From contig NZ_JAJJMN010000001.1 of assembly GCF_020905335.1 (NCBI RefSeq), forward strand, positions 2,976,001-3,040,000: a DNA stretch of 64,000 bases. Direction: 5' to 3'. Both the position numbers and the translations under genes were made by a program. Each line of letters starts with the position of its first letter. Positions within the stretch are counted from its first letter, which is position 1. Below the pieces are notes generated by a model. It saw only the letters and a list, made by a program, of their open reading frames with translations, did not search any database and had not been told where the DNA came from. Source of the stretch: Flavobacterium lipolyticum. Its GTDB lineage: Bacteria; Bacteroidota; Bacteroidia; Flavobacteriales; Flavobacteriaceae. Shown here one piece after another: positions 1 to 9,188 of this stretch.

Positions 1-2
1 AT

Positions 3-65
3 ATTGAAAATTTGAAAGATGGCTTTATGACCATTAAATCGGGGATCATTTATACGAAAGAATAA
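3..65 (+). CDS. C-terminal end of an upstream gene (partial)
   Basis: An open frame enters from the left edge and ends at a TAA at 63-65, giving about 20 residues that finish DGFMTIKSGIIYTKE. It is in a different frame from the thioredoxin-like gene that starts 55 bases later. The fragment is too short to assign a family. It could be the tail of another secreted or redox protein, but I cannot support that from the residues seen. Confidence 0.5.
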   Translation: MENLKDGFMTIKSGIIYTKE

Positions 66-120
66 TTTTCAAAAAGGTTCCAATGAATAATTATAAAATA
101 AAGTTTAAAAGAAAAATCTA

Positions 121-1152
121 ATGAAGAAATGGTATTGTTTAAGAATTATAGTTTTTATTCTTAGTATAAATTGCTTTGCACAGAAAAGCACAAAAGACTA
201 TGTACGTTTGTCCGGAAAAATTACAGATAAAAATTCAGATTCTTTGCTTGTTTTCAAGAACAGAACTAAAATTAAAAGAATTAATGTTAATAAAGACGGT
301 TCTTTCTCTGACACTCTGAGAATAAAAGAAGGTTACTATGGACTATTTGATGGTAAAGAACAAGGTTTCTTTTATCTTAAAAATGGTTACAATCTGAAAA
401 TTACTTTTGATACCAAACAATGGGATGAAACAATGACCTTTAAAGGTGATGGTGAGATACCTAATACTTATTTATTTAAGAAAGCACTGTATACTGAAAA
501 AGCTACTGCGGATAAGTCTATATTTAAATTAGAAAATGCAGAATTTACGGCAAAAATAGATGAAATTGTGGTAGGTTATCAAAAACTTCTTGTAAATACA
601 AAAGGTTTGGAAGCTTCTTTTATTGCTCTTGAAAAAAAGGATCTCGAAGAATTTAAGAAAAGCTGCATGGTCAGATATAACAAAACTACCGGATTAAAAA
701 AGCATCAGCAAGAGATTCTTCCAAAAGGAAAAGTTTCGCCAAAATTCTTTAATTACGAGAATTACGACGGTACTAAAACTTCTCTGGATGATTTTAAAGG
801 TAAGTTTGTTTATATTGATTTATGGGCAACCTGGTGCGGACCATGTAAAAAAGAAATTCCTTTTCTTAAAACTGTTGAAAAAGAATTTCATGATCAAAAT
901 ATAGCGTTTGTGAGTATTTCTACCGATCGCGTAAAAGATCACGATAAATGGAAAAAAATGGTGACTGGTCTTCAGTTAACCGGAGTACAATTGTTTGCCA
1001 ATGGAGATACTTCTTTTGAGGCTGCCTACGAAGTAAATAATATTCCACGATTTATTTTAATCGATCCGCAGGGTAATATTGTGGATCCAAATGCTCCAAG
1101 ACCATCTGAAGATCGATTAAAAGTAGTACTAAAAGAAGCTGGTGTTCACTAG
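121..1152 (+). CDS. TlpA-like thioredoxin-family thiol-disulfide oxidoreductase, exported
   Basis: The 343-aa protein starts with a signal peptide (hydrophobic run LRIIVFILSINCFA, then Gln, about residue 21). Residues about 28-120 form a beta-rich region like the DUF4369-type N-terminal domains of Bacteroidota TlpA proteins. Residues about 205-340 are a thioredoxin fold with the active site WATWCGPCKKEIPF and the cis-Pro segment VNNIPRFILIDPQG. It probably reduces or resolves disulfides in the periplasm or on the membrane; the substrate is unknown. It points toward the end of the eCIS operon and shares no promoter with it, so it is likely a flanking housekeeping gene. I see no strong terminator in the 17-nt convergent gap. 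Confidence 0.85.
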   Translation: MKKWYCLRIIVFILSINCFAQKSTKDYVRLSGKITDKNSDSLLVFKNRTKIKRINVNKDGSFSDTLRIKEGYYGLFDGKEQGFFYLKNGYNLKITFDTKQWDETMTFKGDGEIPNTYLFKKALYTEKATADKSIFKLENAEFTAKIDEIVVGYQKLLVNTKGLEASFIALEKKDLEEFKKSCMVRYNKTTGLKKHQQEILPKGKVSPKFFNYENYDGTKTSLDDFKGKFVYIDLWATWCGPCKKEIPFLKTVEKEFHDQNIAFVSISTDRVKDHDKWKKMVTGLQLTGVQLFANGDTSFEAAYEVNNIPRFILIDPQGNIVDPNAPRPSEDRLKVVLKEAGVH

Positions 1153-1169
1153 TTTATTTTGTAAAGAGA

Positions 1170-2474
1170 TTACATCATTTTGCCTTCTTTGACATATTCT
1201 TTTTTAATCCCTTGAAGAAGATGATGAAGATTAATATTTTCGTTTTGATCTTCTAATGTTCGCAGACAGGCATATTGAATAATGTTCACAATATTAGCAC
1301 CGGTAATCTCGTATTTTTTTGAAATTTCGCTAAGGTTTACATCCTCAGCAATTTTGATTCCTTTGGGCAGGTTGTTCTCCCAAAGCTGTAAACGCTCACG
1401 GGAAGAAGGCACTTCGAATTCAATTATGGATTGAAATCTTCGGGTAAAGGCTGTATCAATATTGGTTTTAAAATTAGAGGCCAGAATAACCAGTCCGGGA
1501 TGATTTTCTATACGTTGCAGCAGGTACGAAACTTCCTGATTGGCATATTTATCATGGGCATCTCTTACATTGGTTCTTTTCCCGAAAACGGCATCGGCTT
1601 CGTCAAAAAAGAGAATCCAGTCTTTATCGGCCGCTTTGTCAAAAAGAGAAGACAGGTTTTTTTCGGTTTCGCCAATGTATTTCGAGATGACCATAGACAA
1701 GTCAATTCGGTAGACATCTCTCTGTGTATATTTTCCAAGAAGTGAGGCCGTAAGGGTTTTCCCGGTTCCCGGTGCACCATAAAACATGACTCTGAAACCT
1801 GGTTTAATTGTGGCTTTCATGTTCCATTCGTGGAGCAGAATCTCATTAAATTTAAGCCAGGTTTCTATTTCTTTAATCTGATTTAAAGTCGAAGAATTGA
1901 GCACCAGATCGTTCCAGTCTAATGCGGTTTCAATTAGCTGAGCAGGGAAAATACTGCTTAGCTGAGGTTTTAGGATTTTTCCGGTGATGAATTTTTCAAT
2001 GTATTCGTCTTCAAGAATCAGTAAACCACTTAGTTTAGGTTCGCCGTTTGGAACAGATTCTATTTTAATGATTCTTTTTTGATAAAGAAAGGATTGATTG
2101 TGCAGGTAATTATAGAAAGAAATCCGGGTGTCAAGATCATTTCCCGCTATTAGAAACTGAGCCGTTTCGCCTGTTGGTAAAATACCGCGGTGGTTCTTTG
2201 ATTTCACCCCTCCAAATTCGGGTAATTCTCCTCCGTTGGGTAAATATTCTGCAATAATCGAACTTAAAAAATCAGGTTTGATATGATGCACAAGAGCTAA
2301 TGCCAATAAGAGAGTATCTGTTTCGGTGAGGTTATTTTCAATGATAAATTCGTTGATAAACCCGTTGGAATCCAGTTGGATTAAAGCAGGTTTTCCGGTT
2401 GGGTTTTCGGCTTGAAAAAGTGTATCAAGCTGAAATTGAAATTGGGTTTTAAGAAACTGAAGTATAAGTTCCAT
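1170..2474 (-). CDS. AAA+ ATPase of the eCIS (Afp15/Pvc15-like)
   Basis: This 434-aa protein has a roughly 200-residue N-terminal region and one AAA+ module. The Walker A motif GAPGTGKT is at residues 233-240, Walker B ILFFDEAD at about 287-294, and a TRRF arginine-finger segment at about 346. The family (Afp15/Pvc15) is found in nearly all eCIS loci and is needed for particle assembly or cargo loading, although its exact role is not settled. Here it is the last gene of the operon, separated from the structural genes by the cargo region. The next gene upstream (the SUKH protein) ends 53 nt before its start. All catalytic motifs are intact. Confidence 0.93.
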   Translation of the reverse strand: MELILQFLKTQFQFQLDTLFQAENPTGKPALIQLDSNGFINEFIIENNLTETDTLLLALALVHHIKPDFLSSIIAEYLPNGGELPEFGGVKSKNHRGILPTGETAQFLIAGNDLDTRISFYNYLHNQSFLYQKRIIKIESVPNGEPKLSGLLILEDEYIEKFITGKILKPQLSSIFPAQLIETALDWNDLVLNSSTLNQIKEIETWLKFNEILLHEWNMKATIKPGFRVMFYGAPGTGKTLTASLLGKYTQRDVYRIDLSMVISKYIGETEKNLSSLFDKAADKDWILFFDEADAVFGKRTNVRDAHDKYANQEVSYLLQRIENHPGLVILASNFKTNIDTAFTRRFQSIIEFEVPSSRERLQLWENNLPKGIKIAEDVNLSEISKKYEITGANIVNIIQYACLRTLEDQNENINLHHLLQGIKKEYVKEGKMM

Positions 2475-2527
2475 GGTCTTTTTGTTTTGCCTATTGTTAT
2501 TGAATTTATAATCGGGACTTTATTTTT

Positions 2528-3754
2528 TTAATTTTTAAGAAAATCTATTAGATTAAGAGTAGGAAAACAGTGTTCAATTCCCTTTAAAATATCTTTATAC
2601 AAGGGATTTTTTTCAGTGTATTCATCAATAAATAGGTTTTGCCATCCGCTAATTCCTCCACAACTATATAGTTTTTCTATGAATGTTTCGAAAGAAAGGT
2701 TTATTTTTTGAGGTTCAAAAGAGGAAGAAATAATATAAAGATTAATTTTTTCATTTTCAATTGAGAAAACGGTATCTCCGGCTTCTTCAATTATTAAAGG
2801 ATAAAACTTACTCAGTTTTTTTTCAAAACTTTTATCCGCATTAATGAACTTAAAGTAGTTATTATCCCAAATTCTTTCCTGAGCATGAAGAACTCCTCCA
2901 AAAATGGTTTCAAGTGGCAGCATTTGAAAATTGGCGAAGTAGGCTTCAGATTTCCAGCTGATTTCCAGGCCATTTCTTCGATAATGATACAAAACAAAAT
3001 GGGAGTTTAGTTTGTCTTTTATTGCGATTTCGGCTCTTCTAATTTCAATGTTTGAGCATCCAAGGTTTTCTTTATATACTGTAATTTTATGATTTTCCGG
3101 TATTTTAAATTTAGCACCTCCAATAGAGGGAAATGATTTTGTTTTTGTGCCTGAATCACTAAAGAACGATTCAAGTATTTCAGGTTTCAACTTTGTGTTG
3201 ACTAAGTAGTAAAAAAAATCGTTATTGTATTTGATAAAGTGATTGAAAACCTCCTCTGAGATGTAATTTTGCCAATGGTAAAGTCCGCCAGTCTTTATTC
3301 CCAAATTCAAGTAAGATTCTAAAGTACAATTTAATGTAACTTCATTAAGATCGGGGCTCAATCTTATGATTTCGTAGTTTTCTTTTTTTGGTTTTATGAA
3401 AGTTATAAATTTGTTAATGATGTCAACATCAAAAGGGATGTATCCTTTTTGTATGTAGGTTGAATATTCTTTAAGGTCTGTCTTCTCTACTTTTGTCAAA
3501 TAATCTGACAATGTTTCTAATTTGGGAATATTAAGTTTACCAAAGCATAAAATATCAACATCAGAAAACCATGATATAAAAAGTCCATTCGCAGTTGTAT
3601 AAAATGATAATAAAGAGTCATTAAGTTTTAATTCAGCAGCCAGTTTTTTCAATTTACTGCTGGTCACCGGAGGACTTAGTTTTACAGTATGAGAATGATC
3701 CTTCTTTAGCATTAAATCTGAAAGTTCTTTTATTTCAAGAAGTATATTTTCCAT
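2528..3754 (-). CDS. Tandem SMI1/KNR4 (SUKH)-like protein, candidate immunity protein
   Basis: The 408-aa protein has no signal peptide, so it should be cytoplasmic. It appears to be an internal duplication. The first half has a SUKH-type core (LSFYTTANGLFISW, about residues 48-61) and ends with GGLYHWQNYI. The second half has VLYHYRRNGLEISW (about 253-266), then MLPLETIFGG, and ends with GGISGWQNLF. The hydrophobic helix, Asn-Gly and Trp pattern is the signature of SMI1/KNR4 domains, which are widespread immunity proteins against nuclease toxins. It starts 2 nt after the stop codon of the nuclease-like DUF4157 protein, as expected of translational coupling. The immunity role is inferred from family and position; a chaperone or scaffold role is also possible. 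Confidence 0.7.
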   Translation of the reverse strand: MENILLEIKELSDLMLKKDHSHTVKLSPPVTSSKLKKLAAELKLNDSLLSFYTTANGLFISWFSDVDILCFGKLNIPKLETLSDYLTKVEKTDLKEYSTYIQKGYIPFDVDIINKFITFIKPKKENYEIIRLSPDLNEVTLNCTLESYLNLGIKTGGLYHWQNYISEEVFNHFIKYNNDFFYYLVNTKLKPEILESFFSDSGTKTKSFPSIGGAKFKIPENHKITVYKENLGCSNIEIRRAEIAIKDKLNSHFVLYHYRRNGLEISWKSEAYFANFQMLPLETIFGGVLHAQERIWDNNYFKFINADKSFEKKLSKFYPLIIEEAGDTVFSIENEKINLYIISSSFEPQKINLSFETFIEKLYSCGGISGWQNLFIDEYTEKNPLYKDILKGIEHCFPTLNLIDFLKN

Positions 3755-3756
3755 AG

Positions 3757-6700
3757 TTAGAATTTTAATACGTTAGCATTGACCATAATTGGGATGGTAT
3801 TTTTTATATCATTTAACCTGGTTATAGTTTCGGGTGTTCTGCGGCCTGACGGAGTTGATGGAGCACTTACTTCAGTGGTTATAGCATTTCTAAAATCAGT
3901 AACATTACTGTATGTTCTACTTCTTATGATATCCATCACGGTGTCAGTTAGAATACTCTCAAATGATGAGCTAAGCAGTGAGTCAACCCTATATTTATCT
4001 CTTGGTTGAAGAGAGTTGTAGGCCCGCACAATTTCGCTTCTTGTACCCACTCCAATTACAGGAGGATTAACCGAATTCCAGTCAGGCAAGTCAATATTTA
4101 AACCGGCATCTACAAATTTATTTCCTAATTCCCAGCTTCTATTGACGTAATTATACTCCCAGGCTTCAAATTTTATATGTTGAGCGTAGTTATCTCTTGT
4201 GACTCTGTTACTAGCATCTTTAACGTCTAAAGATCCGCCTAAGGGAGCGCTAACATTTGTTGGAAATTCTCCGCTGTAATAACTATCTACTTCAGCAACA
4301 ATTTTCACTACACCTTGTTTTGTTGGATCATTAGGGCGACTTCCAATTAAATTTTTTACAGGATCATCAAACCTGTTATCGTAAGAAGAATTGTTTGATG
4401 TTGTTCCCGGAGTTAGATTTTCAGGAACTCCAAATCCTCCAAAACCCTGATTGATAAGATGGAGTCTTTTCCAATGACCGGCACCTCTCGTCAGACCTCC
4501 GGTTTGAATGGCTTCCCAGCCTTGTACAAATGAACCTCCGGGCTCCGTACCACCCGATCTGTTTGCCGATAGTAAAGTTACCTCTGCCTTATGCGCTTTG
4601 TTGCCTTGTGGCTGATAATTATATACCGGATTTGCAGGTAAATATCGTCTGAGATTACCTCTGATATGACTCATCATCTCACTGAGTTCTCTCATTTTTG
4701 AGTTTAAATTAGGGATGACCCCACTGGTATTTGCAGCATTATTTGCCATAGTTCTTATTTCTGTAGCCAATCTGATAGCATCTCTTACGGTACTATCATT
4801 TTGGTCGACTTCATCGGAATGTAAATATTCAAAGATATCTTTAGGATCACTATGAACCATAAGCTGAATCGCATTGTGATTGTCTCTAAATCTCAGAGTG
4901 TGTCTGTCCCCATCCGTCTCATCAAAAGGTCTTTCTATTTGTAGTATTTCTCCTTTTACAGCATTAGTTTCTCCATTCACCTCTCCATTTTCTTCTTCAC
5001 CAACTCCTCTTATTCCTTTTACTAAAATTGGAGTGTTGTGATTGTTGATGTTTGGCATTTCCGCATCAATATTCCAATTTTCACCGTTTCTTCTTGCTGT
5101 TAAATGAGTGAAATGATGTCTGGTTCTGATAGGGTTTAATTCGGCTGTAATTTGAGCTTGTGTTAAAGGATGGTTTTCGGATGTTGTAGCCAAGGCTCGT
5201 AATGCTTGTAATCCATCACCCCAATGTGCCAGAACTTCGGGTGTTGGTGGGTTTGGCGGAGCATCTGCACCTGGTGGTGTTCCGGTTGTTCCGGCATTAG
5301 GATTTCCAGTTGAGTCTGTGACCTGAGGAGTCGCACTTCCTTCTCCTCCGGCTGCTCCTTCCTGAAATTCTGCCGGGTGCTCTGCATCTGTAGATTGGGC
5401 AGGAGGGACGTGGTCATTCATCAAATCGGTCATGAATTTATCGGAGTTAAAATCAACAGGTGCAAATTCAACTTCAGGTAATTCGTCAGAGCCTAAAACG
5501 TAATCTACATCAGCGCCAATACCAAACTCTCCCGGCAAAGGATATTCTAATTCCCCTAAAGGCCAGGTCCATTTATCATCTGGCGCAGGAGACCACCACG
5601 GACTGTCTAGTTCGACAAACAGATCACCACCTAATGCTAAGAAAGGCTGTGCAGCCATTTCGGCATGCCCGTGTATGTAAAACTCTCCTTGTCTTCCGGC
5701 TTCAGGAGATGCCGTTTCTCTGTAACCTATCGTTGGGGTGGCATCAACATACCCTCTAATTCCGGCTAATGCATTAACACCAACACCTACTTTTATATCA
5801 TGACCCAGTAATTCAACACCTAATCCTCCTTCTGCTCGCAGTCGCAGTCCTGCAAACATTGACATATTGAAAGAGGCGGAAAGACTAAAATCATTAAATA
5901 CTGCCGGATCTGTAGAATAAGTTCCCACTGCCCTGATGTTATAAATCTTTGCAGGACCTATTTTCGCCAGAGCTTCTAAGCCAATATTAGCAAATAAGAA
6001 GACGTTACCGACCAATGGAACTCCATACATGGTACGGACCTCAACAGTAAAAATTTCTCTTATATAATCTCGTTGGGCAAATAATTCTACTTCTGCAGGC
6101 GGCGTTATTTCTCCATGAATAGTGACATGGCCTTCATTATCAATAATAACCATAGCTCTGCCTGTCATCCATTCGGTAAAGCTAAAATCGACTTCACCCC
6201 AGCCTGCCATAGCTCTGGGGCCTGGCGTTGGTCCACTGTTTGCTTCAGGAATTCCGTTTGTTTCCCTCGCACTTTCATCAATTTGGGAAGGATCGAGCTG
6301 GCTTAAAGCCGCATTTCTGGCTGTTGCTGCATCGGTCACCAGCAAAGTAACCTGACCACTTATTTTTTCGGTTTGATACCCTACAGTACCTCTGATGTCA
6401 AAAGTTCCATTTAAAAAAGCAGCGTGAATACTACCGTTAAAATTGGCCATATTTACAGCCAAATCAATTTCGCCGGTTATGTTTCCTTCGGCATTACGCT
6501 CAATTGTGATTTGAGTTGGACTTAGGTTAGGAACTTCAATACTTCCACTGGCTCTGAATGTGATAGCCTCACCCTGAATTCCAAAGTCAAGAGTTGCATT
6601 TACAAATCCTCCCAATTGAACAGGAATTCCATTTGCTGTTAAGGTCAGATTTCCGCCTTCAATGCTGTTTTGCACGTTTGGAACACTTGTAACGTCAATT

Positions 6701-7977
6701 CCAACCCAGCCAAAAGCTTCGCTATTGTCTTTAATGGCATTAATAAGTCCGGCCGGATTTCCAACTAACCGATCTCCTGTTTTTACTGTAATATAGCCAT
6801 TTATAGTATTGTTTTCTATTTGAATGGCTAAAACCGGGGTAATATTTATACTTGTAAGCGGACTTAAATAACTAATATTAAGATTTATGCTTTGTCTATT
6901 GTCTTTTGTATTGTAGGTACCGTCTGTATTTTTTTTCATTTTGATTACACCTGATGCCCATTGACCAAAGGTTACATTAACCTCAGCGCCTCTGTTTCCC
7001 GCTGCCTCAATCTGAGTAGCAATTGCTTCCGGTGGTGTAAATGTTGGTGTCTGTAAAGAAATACGTTCACTGCTGGCTGATGCAGTAGTAACCGGAGTTG
7101 CAGCAGTTGGCGTTTTCTGAATCATTTTAGGCTGGACGGCACTGGCGCCTTGCTGTAAGGTGTGTGTCAATTCGTGTGCTAAAAGATGCTTTCCGGCTGT
7201 TGAATTTGTATTGTATTTGCCTTCGTTAAAGTAAATGTCATTTCCACTCGCAAATGCCTGTGAACCCAATTCTTTGTTCATTTGAACGGCATTTGAATCG
7301 TTGTGGACTTTTACCTTGCCAAAGTCGGCTCCGAAACCAGATTCCATCTCTGTTCTGGTGTTTTTAGAAAGCGGAGAACCACCACCTTTGCTATTGTTTA
7401 AATTACTTTCCAGATTAGAATCATCGGAAGGGTTTGCATCGGTACCAGTGCTCATTTGAAGCTCTTTTTCGTCTTCTTTGGATTGGATTTCCTCTTCTTC
7501 TTTAGTTTGAACTTCTTCTTCGGCTTTCTTTTGCTGAACAATCGGTTTTGGAACAGAACTGGTTTCAGTGTTTTTAGTTGTTTCGTTTTGGGGAACTTCG
7601 GTTTTATTCTGAGGGGTTTCTTCTACAGTTGCTTTTTCAGGAACAACGGTTTCTTTTTCTTCTTTTTCTGATTTTAACTGAACAACGGGAGAGAGGTTTT
7701 CGGCTATTGATTTTTGAGGAGCGGTTTCCTCCTTTTTCTGTACCTCCTCTAATTTGTTTTGAACTATGGGTGATGGGCTGAAAAACGGTTCAGGGTTATT
7801 TTTAGTCGTTTTAGAAACTATCTGATCCGCAGCTTTGTCCGCTTCCGCTTCATATTTATCATTTGATTTGCCGATGCTGAGTTTTGCCTGTACACCAAAA
7901 AAAGAGCTGCTGCCTCGCTCATTCGTTGAGGTAGTTTGATTGGAGGAATGAGCTGATTTTTTTGCAAGAGCACCCAT
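3757..7977 (-). CDS. DUF4157 eCIS cargo protein with C-terminal HNH-like nuclease signature
   Basis: This 1406-aa protein is the largest of three DUF4157 proteins here. Residues 26-54 carry a leader shared with the others (FFGVQAKLSIGKSNDKYE...EADKAADQIV). A charged, Gln-rich linker (about 55-195) follows, then the DUF4157 domain (about 205-280) with the HELTH zinc-protease-like motif at 268-272. The middle is a long beta-rich, Gly-rich region. Near the C terminus, residues 1167-1196 read HWKRLHLIN..FGG.G..ENL.PGT...N, which resembles the motif of DNA/RNA non-specific or HNH-type nucleases. DUF4157 is a known eCIS-associated domain found on cargo proteins. The downstream gene is a SUKH-type candidate immunity protein. 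Nuclease activity is inferred from the motif only. Confidence 0.8.
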   Translation of the reverse strand: MGALAKKSAHSSNQTTSTNERGSSSFFGVQAKLSIGKSNDKYEAEADKAADQIVSKTTKNNPEPFFSPSPIVQNKLEEVQKKEETAPQKSIAENLSPVVQLKSEKEEKETVVPEKATVEETPQNKTEVPQNETTKNTETSSVPKPIVQQKKAEEEVQTKEEEEIQSKEDEKELQMSTGTDANPSDDSNLESNLNNSKGGGSPLSKNTRTEMESGFGADFGKVKVHNDSNAVQMNKELGSQAFASGNDIYFNEGKYNTNSTAGKHLLAHELTHTLQQGASAVQPKMIQKTPTAATPVTTASASSERISLQTPTFTPPEAIATQIEAAGNRGAEVNVTFGQWASGVIKMKKNTDGTYNTKDNRQSINLNISYLSPLTSINITPVLAIQIENNTINGYITVKTGDRLVGNPAGLINAIKDNSEAFGWVGIDVTSVPNVQNSIEGGNLTLTANGIPVQLGGFVNATLDFGIQGEAITFRASGSIEVPNLSPTQITIERNAEGNITGEIDLAVNMANFNGSIHAAFLNGTFDIRGTVGYQTEKISGQVTLLVTDAATARNAALSQLDPSQIDESARETNGIPEANSGPTPGPRAMAGWGEVDFSFTEWMTGRAMVIIDNEGHVTIHGEITPPAEVELFAQRDYIREIFTVEVRTMYGVPLVGNVFLFANIGLEALAKIGPAKIYNIRAVGTYSTDPAVFNDFSLSASFNMSMFAGLRLRAEGGLGVELLGHDIKVGVGVNALAGIRGYVDATPTIGYRETASPEAGRQGEFYIHGHAEMAAQPFLALGGDLFVELDSPWWSPAPDDKWTWPLGELEYPLPGEFGIGADVDYVLGSDELPEVEFAPVDFNSDKFMTDLMNDHVPPAQSTDAEHPAEFQEGAAGGEGSATPQVTDSTGNPNAGTTGTPPGADAPPNPPTPEVLAHWGDGLQALRALATTSENHPLTQAQITAELNPIRTRHHFTHLTARRNGENWNIDAEMPNINNHNTPILVKGIRGVGEEENGEVNGETNAVKGEILQIERPFDETDGDRHTLRFRDNHNAIQLMVHSDPKDIFEYLHSDEVDQNDSTVRDAIRLATEIRTMANNAANTSGVIPNLNSKMRELSEMMSHIRGNLRRYLPANPVYNYQPQGNKAHKAEVTLLSANRSGGTEPGGSFVQGWEAIQTGGLTRGAGHWKRLHLINQGFGGFGVPENLTPGTTSNNSSYDNRFDDPVKNLIGSRPNDPTKQGVVKIVAEVDSYYSGEFPTNVSAPLGGSLDVKDASNRVTRDNYAQHIKFEAWEYNYVNRSWELGNKFVDAGLNIDLPDWNSVNPPVIGVGTRSEIVRAYNSLQPRDKYRVDSLLSSSFESILTDTVMDIIRSRTYSNVTDFRNAITTEVSAPSTPSGRRTPETITRLNDIKNTIPIMVNANVLKF

Positions 7978-8006
7978 AATTAAGTCATATTTTACCGTTT
8001 TAAAAT

Positions 8007-9173
8007 TTAAAAAGAACTATTGATCTCCATTAGAATAATTTCTTTAGGTCCAACCAGGGATACCAGTAGCTTATTGTAATCAGGGATATTAAAATAACGA
8101 CTTTGTCCAATTTTCCATCGATAAGGCAATATGGTTTTTTCATAGACCTTTTCATCGATATGGTTTGTTTCTTGTGCCTTTTGATCTTTTTTACTGAATT
8201 CACCAAAGCTGTTCAAATGATAACCGAAGTAGGAATCTCCTTTTTCAAAAACAATGGGCAGAATGTAACTTTTAGAATCTTCGGGAACCTCCCATTCTTT
8301 GGATATGGTATTGGTTTTTAAGTAGGTTTTTTTGTTTTCGGTATAAGAAATAAATACCTCTCCATTATTTAAAACACCGGCAGACTGAAGTGCTATTTTT
8401 CTTTTCAGAACAGTTTCTTCATACCATCTGAAAGTAGTGCCTTCAAGGGTAATATATTTATTGCCCCAGAAGCCGGCGAGCTTTTCAAAGGGGCCGAAGT
8501 TTGGTGTTGTTTTCTCATTTGCAGCAATACCTTTTGTATCTAAAGAAACAATTGTACTTTTAGAATTATCGATGCAATAGAGCGCATTTTGATAAGAAAC
8601 GGTATGAATACCGCCGAACCATTCAAGGACTTTGACTTTTGTATAATCACCTTCAATCAGCCAGGCATTACTGATCCCAATTACCCAAATGTCTTTGTTT
8701 TCTGAGAGGAGGATTTTCATTCCTTTTAAAGGATGCTGAATTTTGACAGTATCTTTTTTTACGATATACAGGAAGTCAGAAGTTAACTTTAGAAAATCCC
8801 CATTTGTAGTAACAGCCACATCAATGACATCAGAATCGGAATGGTAGTTAAAAGAATCATTAAGGATAGAGAAAAAATGATTGTCCCGTGTGCCATTCTC
8901 AGAAACATATCGACCAATTAATGCCTCTGAAGTTCCATACAATTCCATATATTTTCCGGGAAATGAAAGTGCAGGGTTTGGAATGTCTATACGAGAATAT
9001 TCGTGCCCGTTTTTACCGATTGTAGGATACTTTGATAAAGCAGGTACGGAATCTATCGATTGTTTATAGACAATTTTAAAAGTGAGGTCGTGTTTGTTTT
9101 CCGGATTCATTTTAGAAACGTTTTGACAATTGGTAAATACTAAAATTAATAATAAAGATAGAGCCATTTTCAT
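8007..9173 (-). CDS. Lipoprotein between two eCIS cargo genes, candidate periplasmic immunity protein
   Basis: The 388-aa protein begins MKMALSLLLILVFTNC, a clear lipoprotein signal with the acylated Cys at residue 16. The rest is beta-rich with repeated short strands and no recognised catalytic motif; a beta-propeller is possible. It follows the NlpC/P60-like DUF4157 protein by 15 nt and precedes the nuclease-like one by 29 nt, so it is in the same operon. A membrane-anchored periplasmic protein next to a possible wall-targeting or papain-fold effector suggests immunity, but the sequence does not prove it. I do not recognise the family. Confidence 0.7.
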   Translation of the reverse strand: MKMALSLLLILVFTNCQNVSKMNPENKHDLTFKIVYKQSIDSVPALSKYPTIGKNGHEYSRIDIPNPALSFPGKYMELYGTSEALIGRYVSENGTRDNHFFSILNDSFNYHSDSDVIDVAVTTNGDFLKLTSDFLYIVKKDTVKIQHPLKGMKILLSENKDIWVIGISNAWLIEGDYTKVKVLEWFGGIHTVSYQNALYCIDNSKSTIVSLDTKGIAANEKTTPNFGPFEKLAGFWGNKYITLEGTTFRWYEETVLKRKIALQSAGVLNNGEVFISYTENKKTYLKTNTISKEWEVPEDSKSYILPIVFEKGDSYFGYHLNSFGEFSKKDQKAQETNHIDEKVYEKTILPYRWKIGQSRYFNIPDYNKLLVSLVGPKEIILMEINSSF

Positions 9174-9188
9174 ATTTGATTAAACAAT

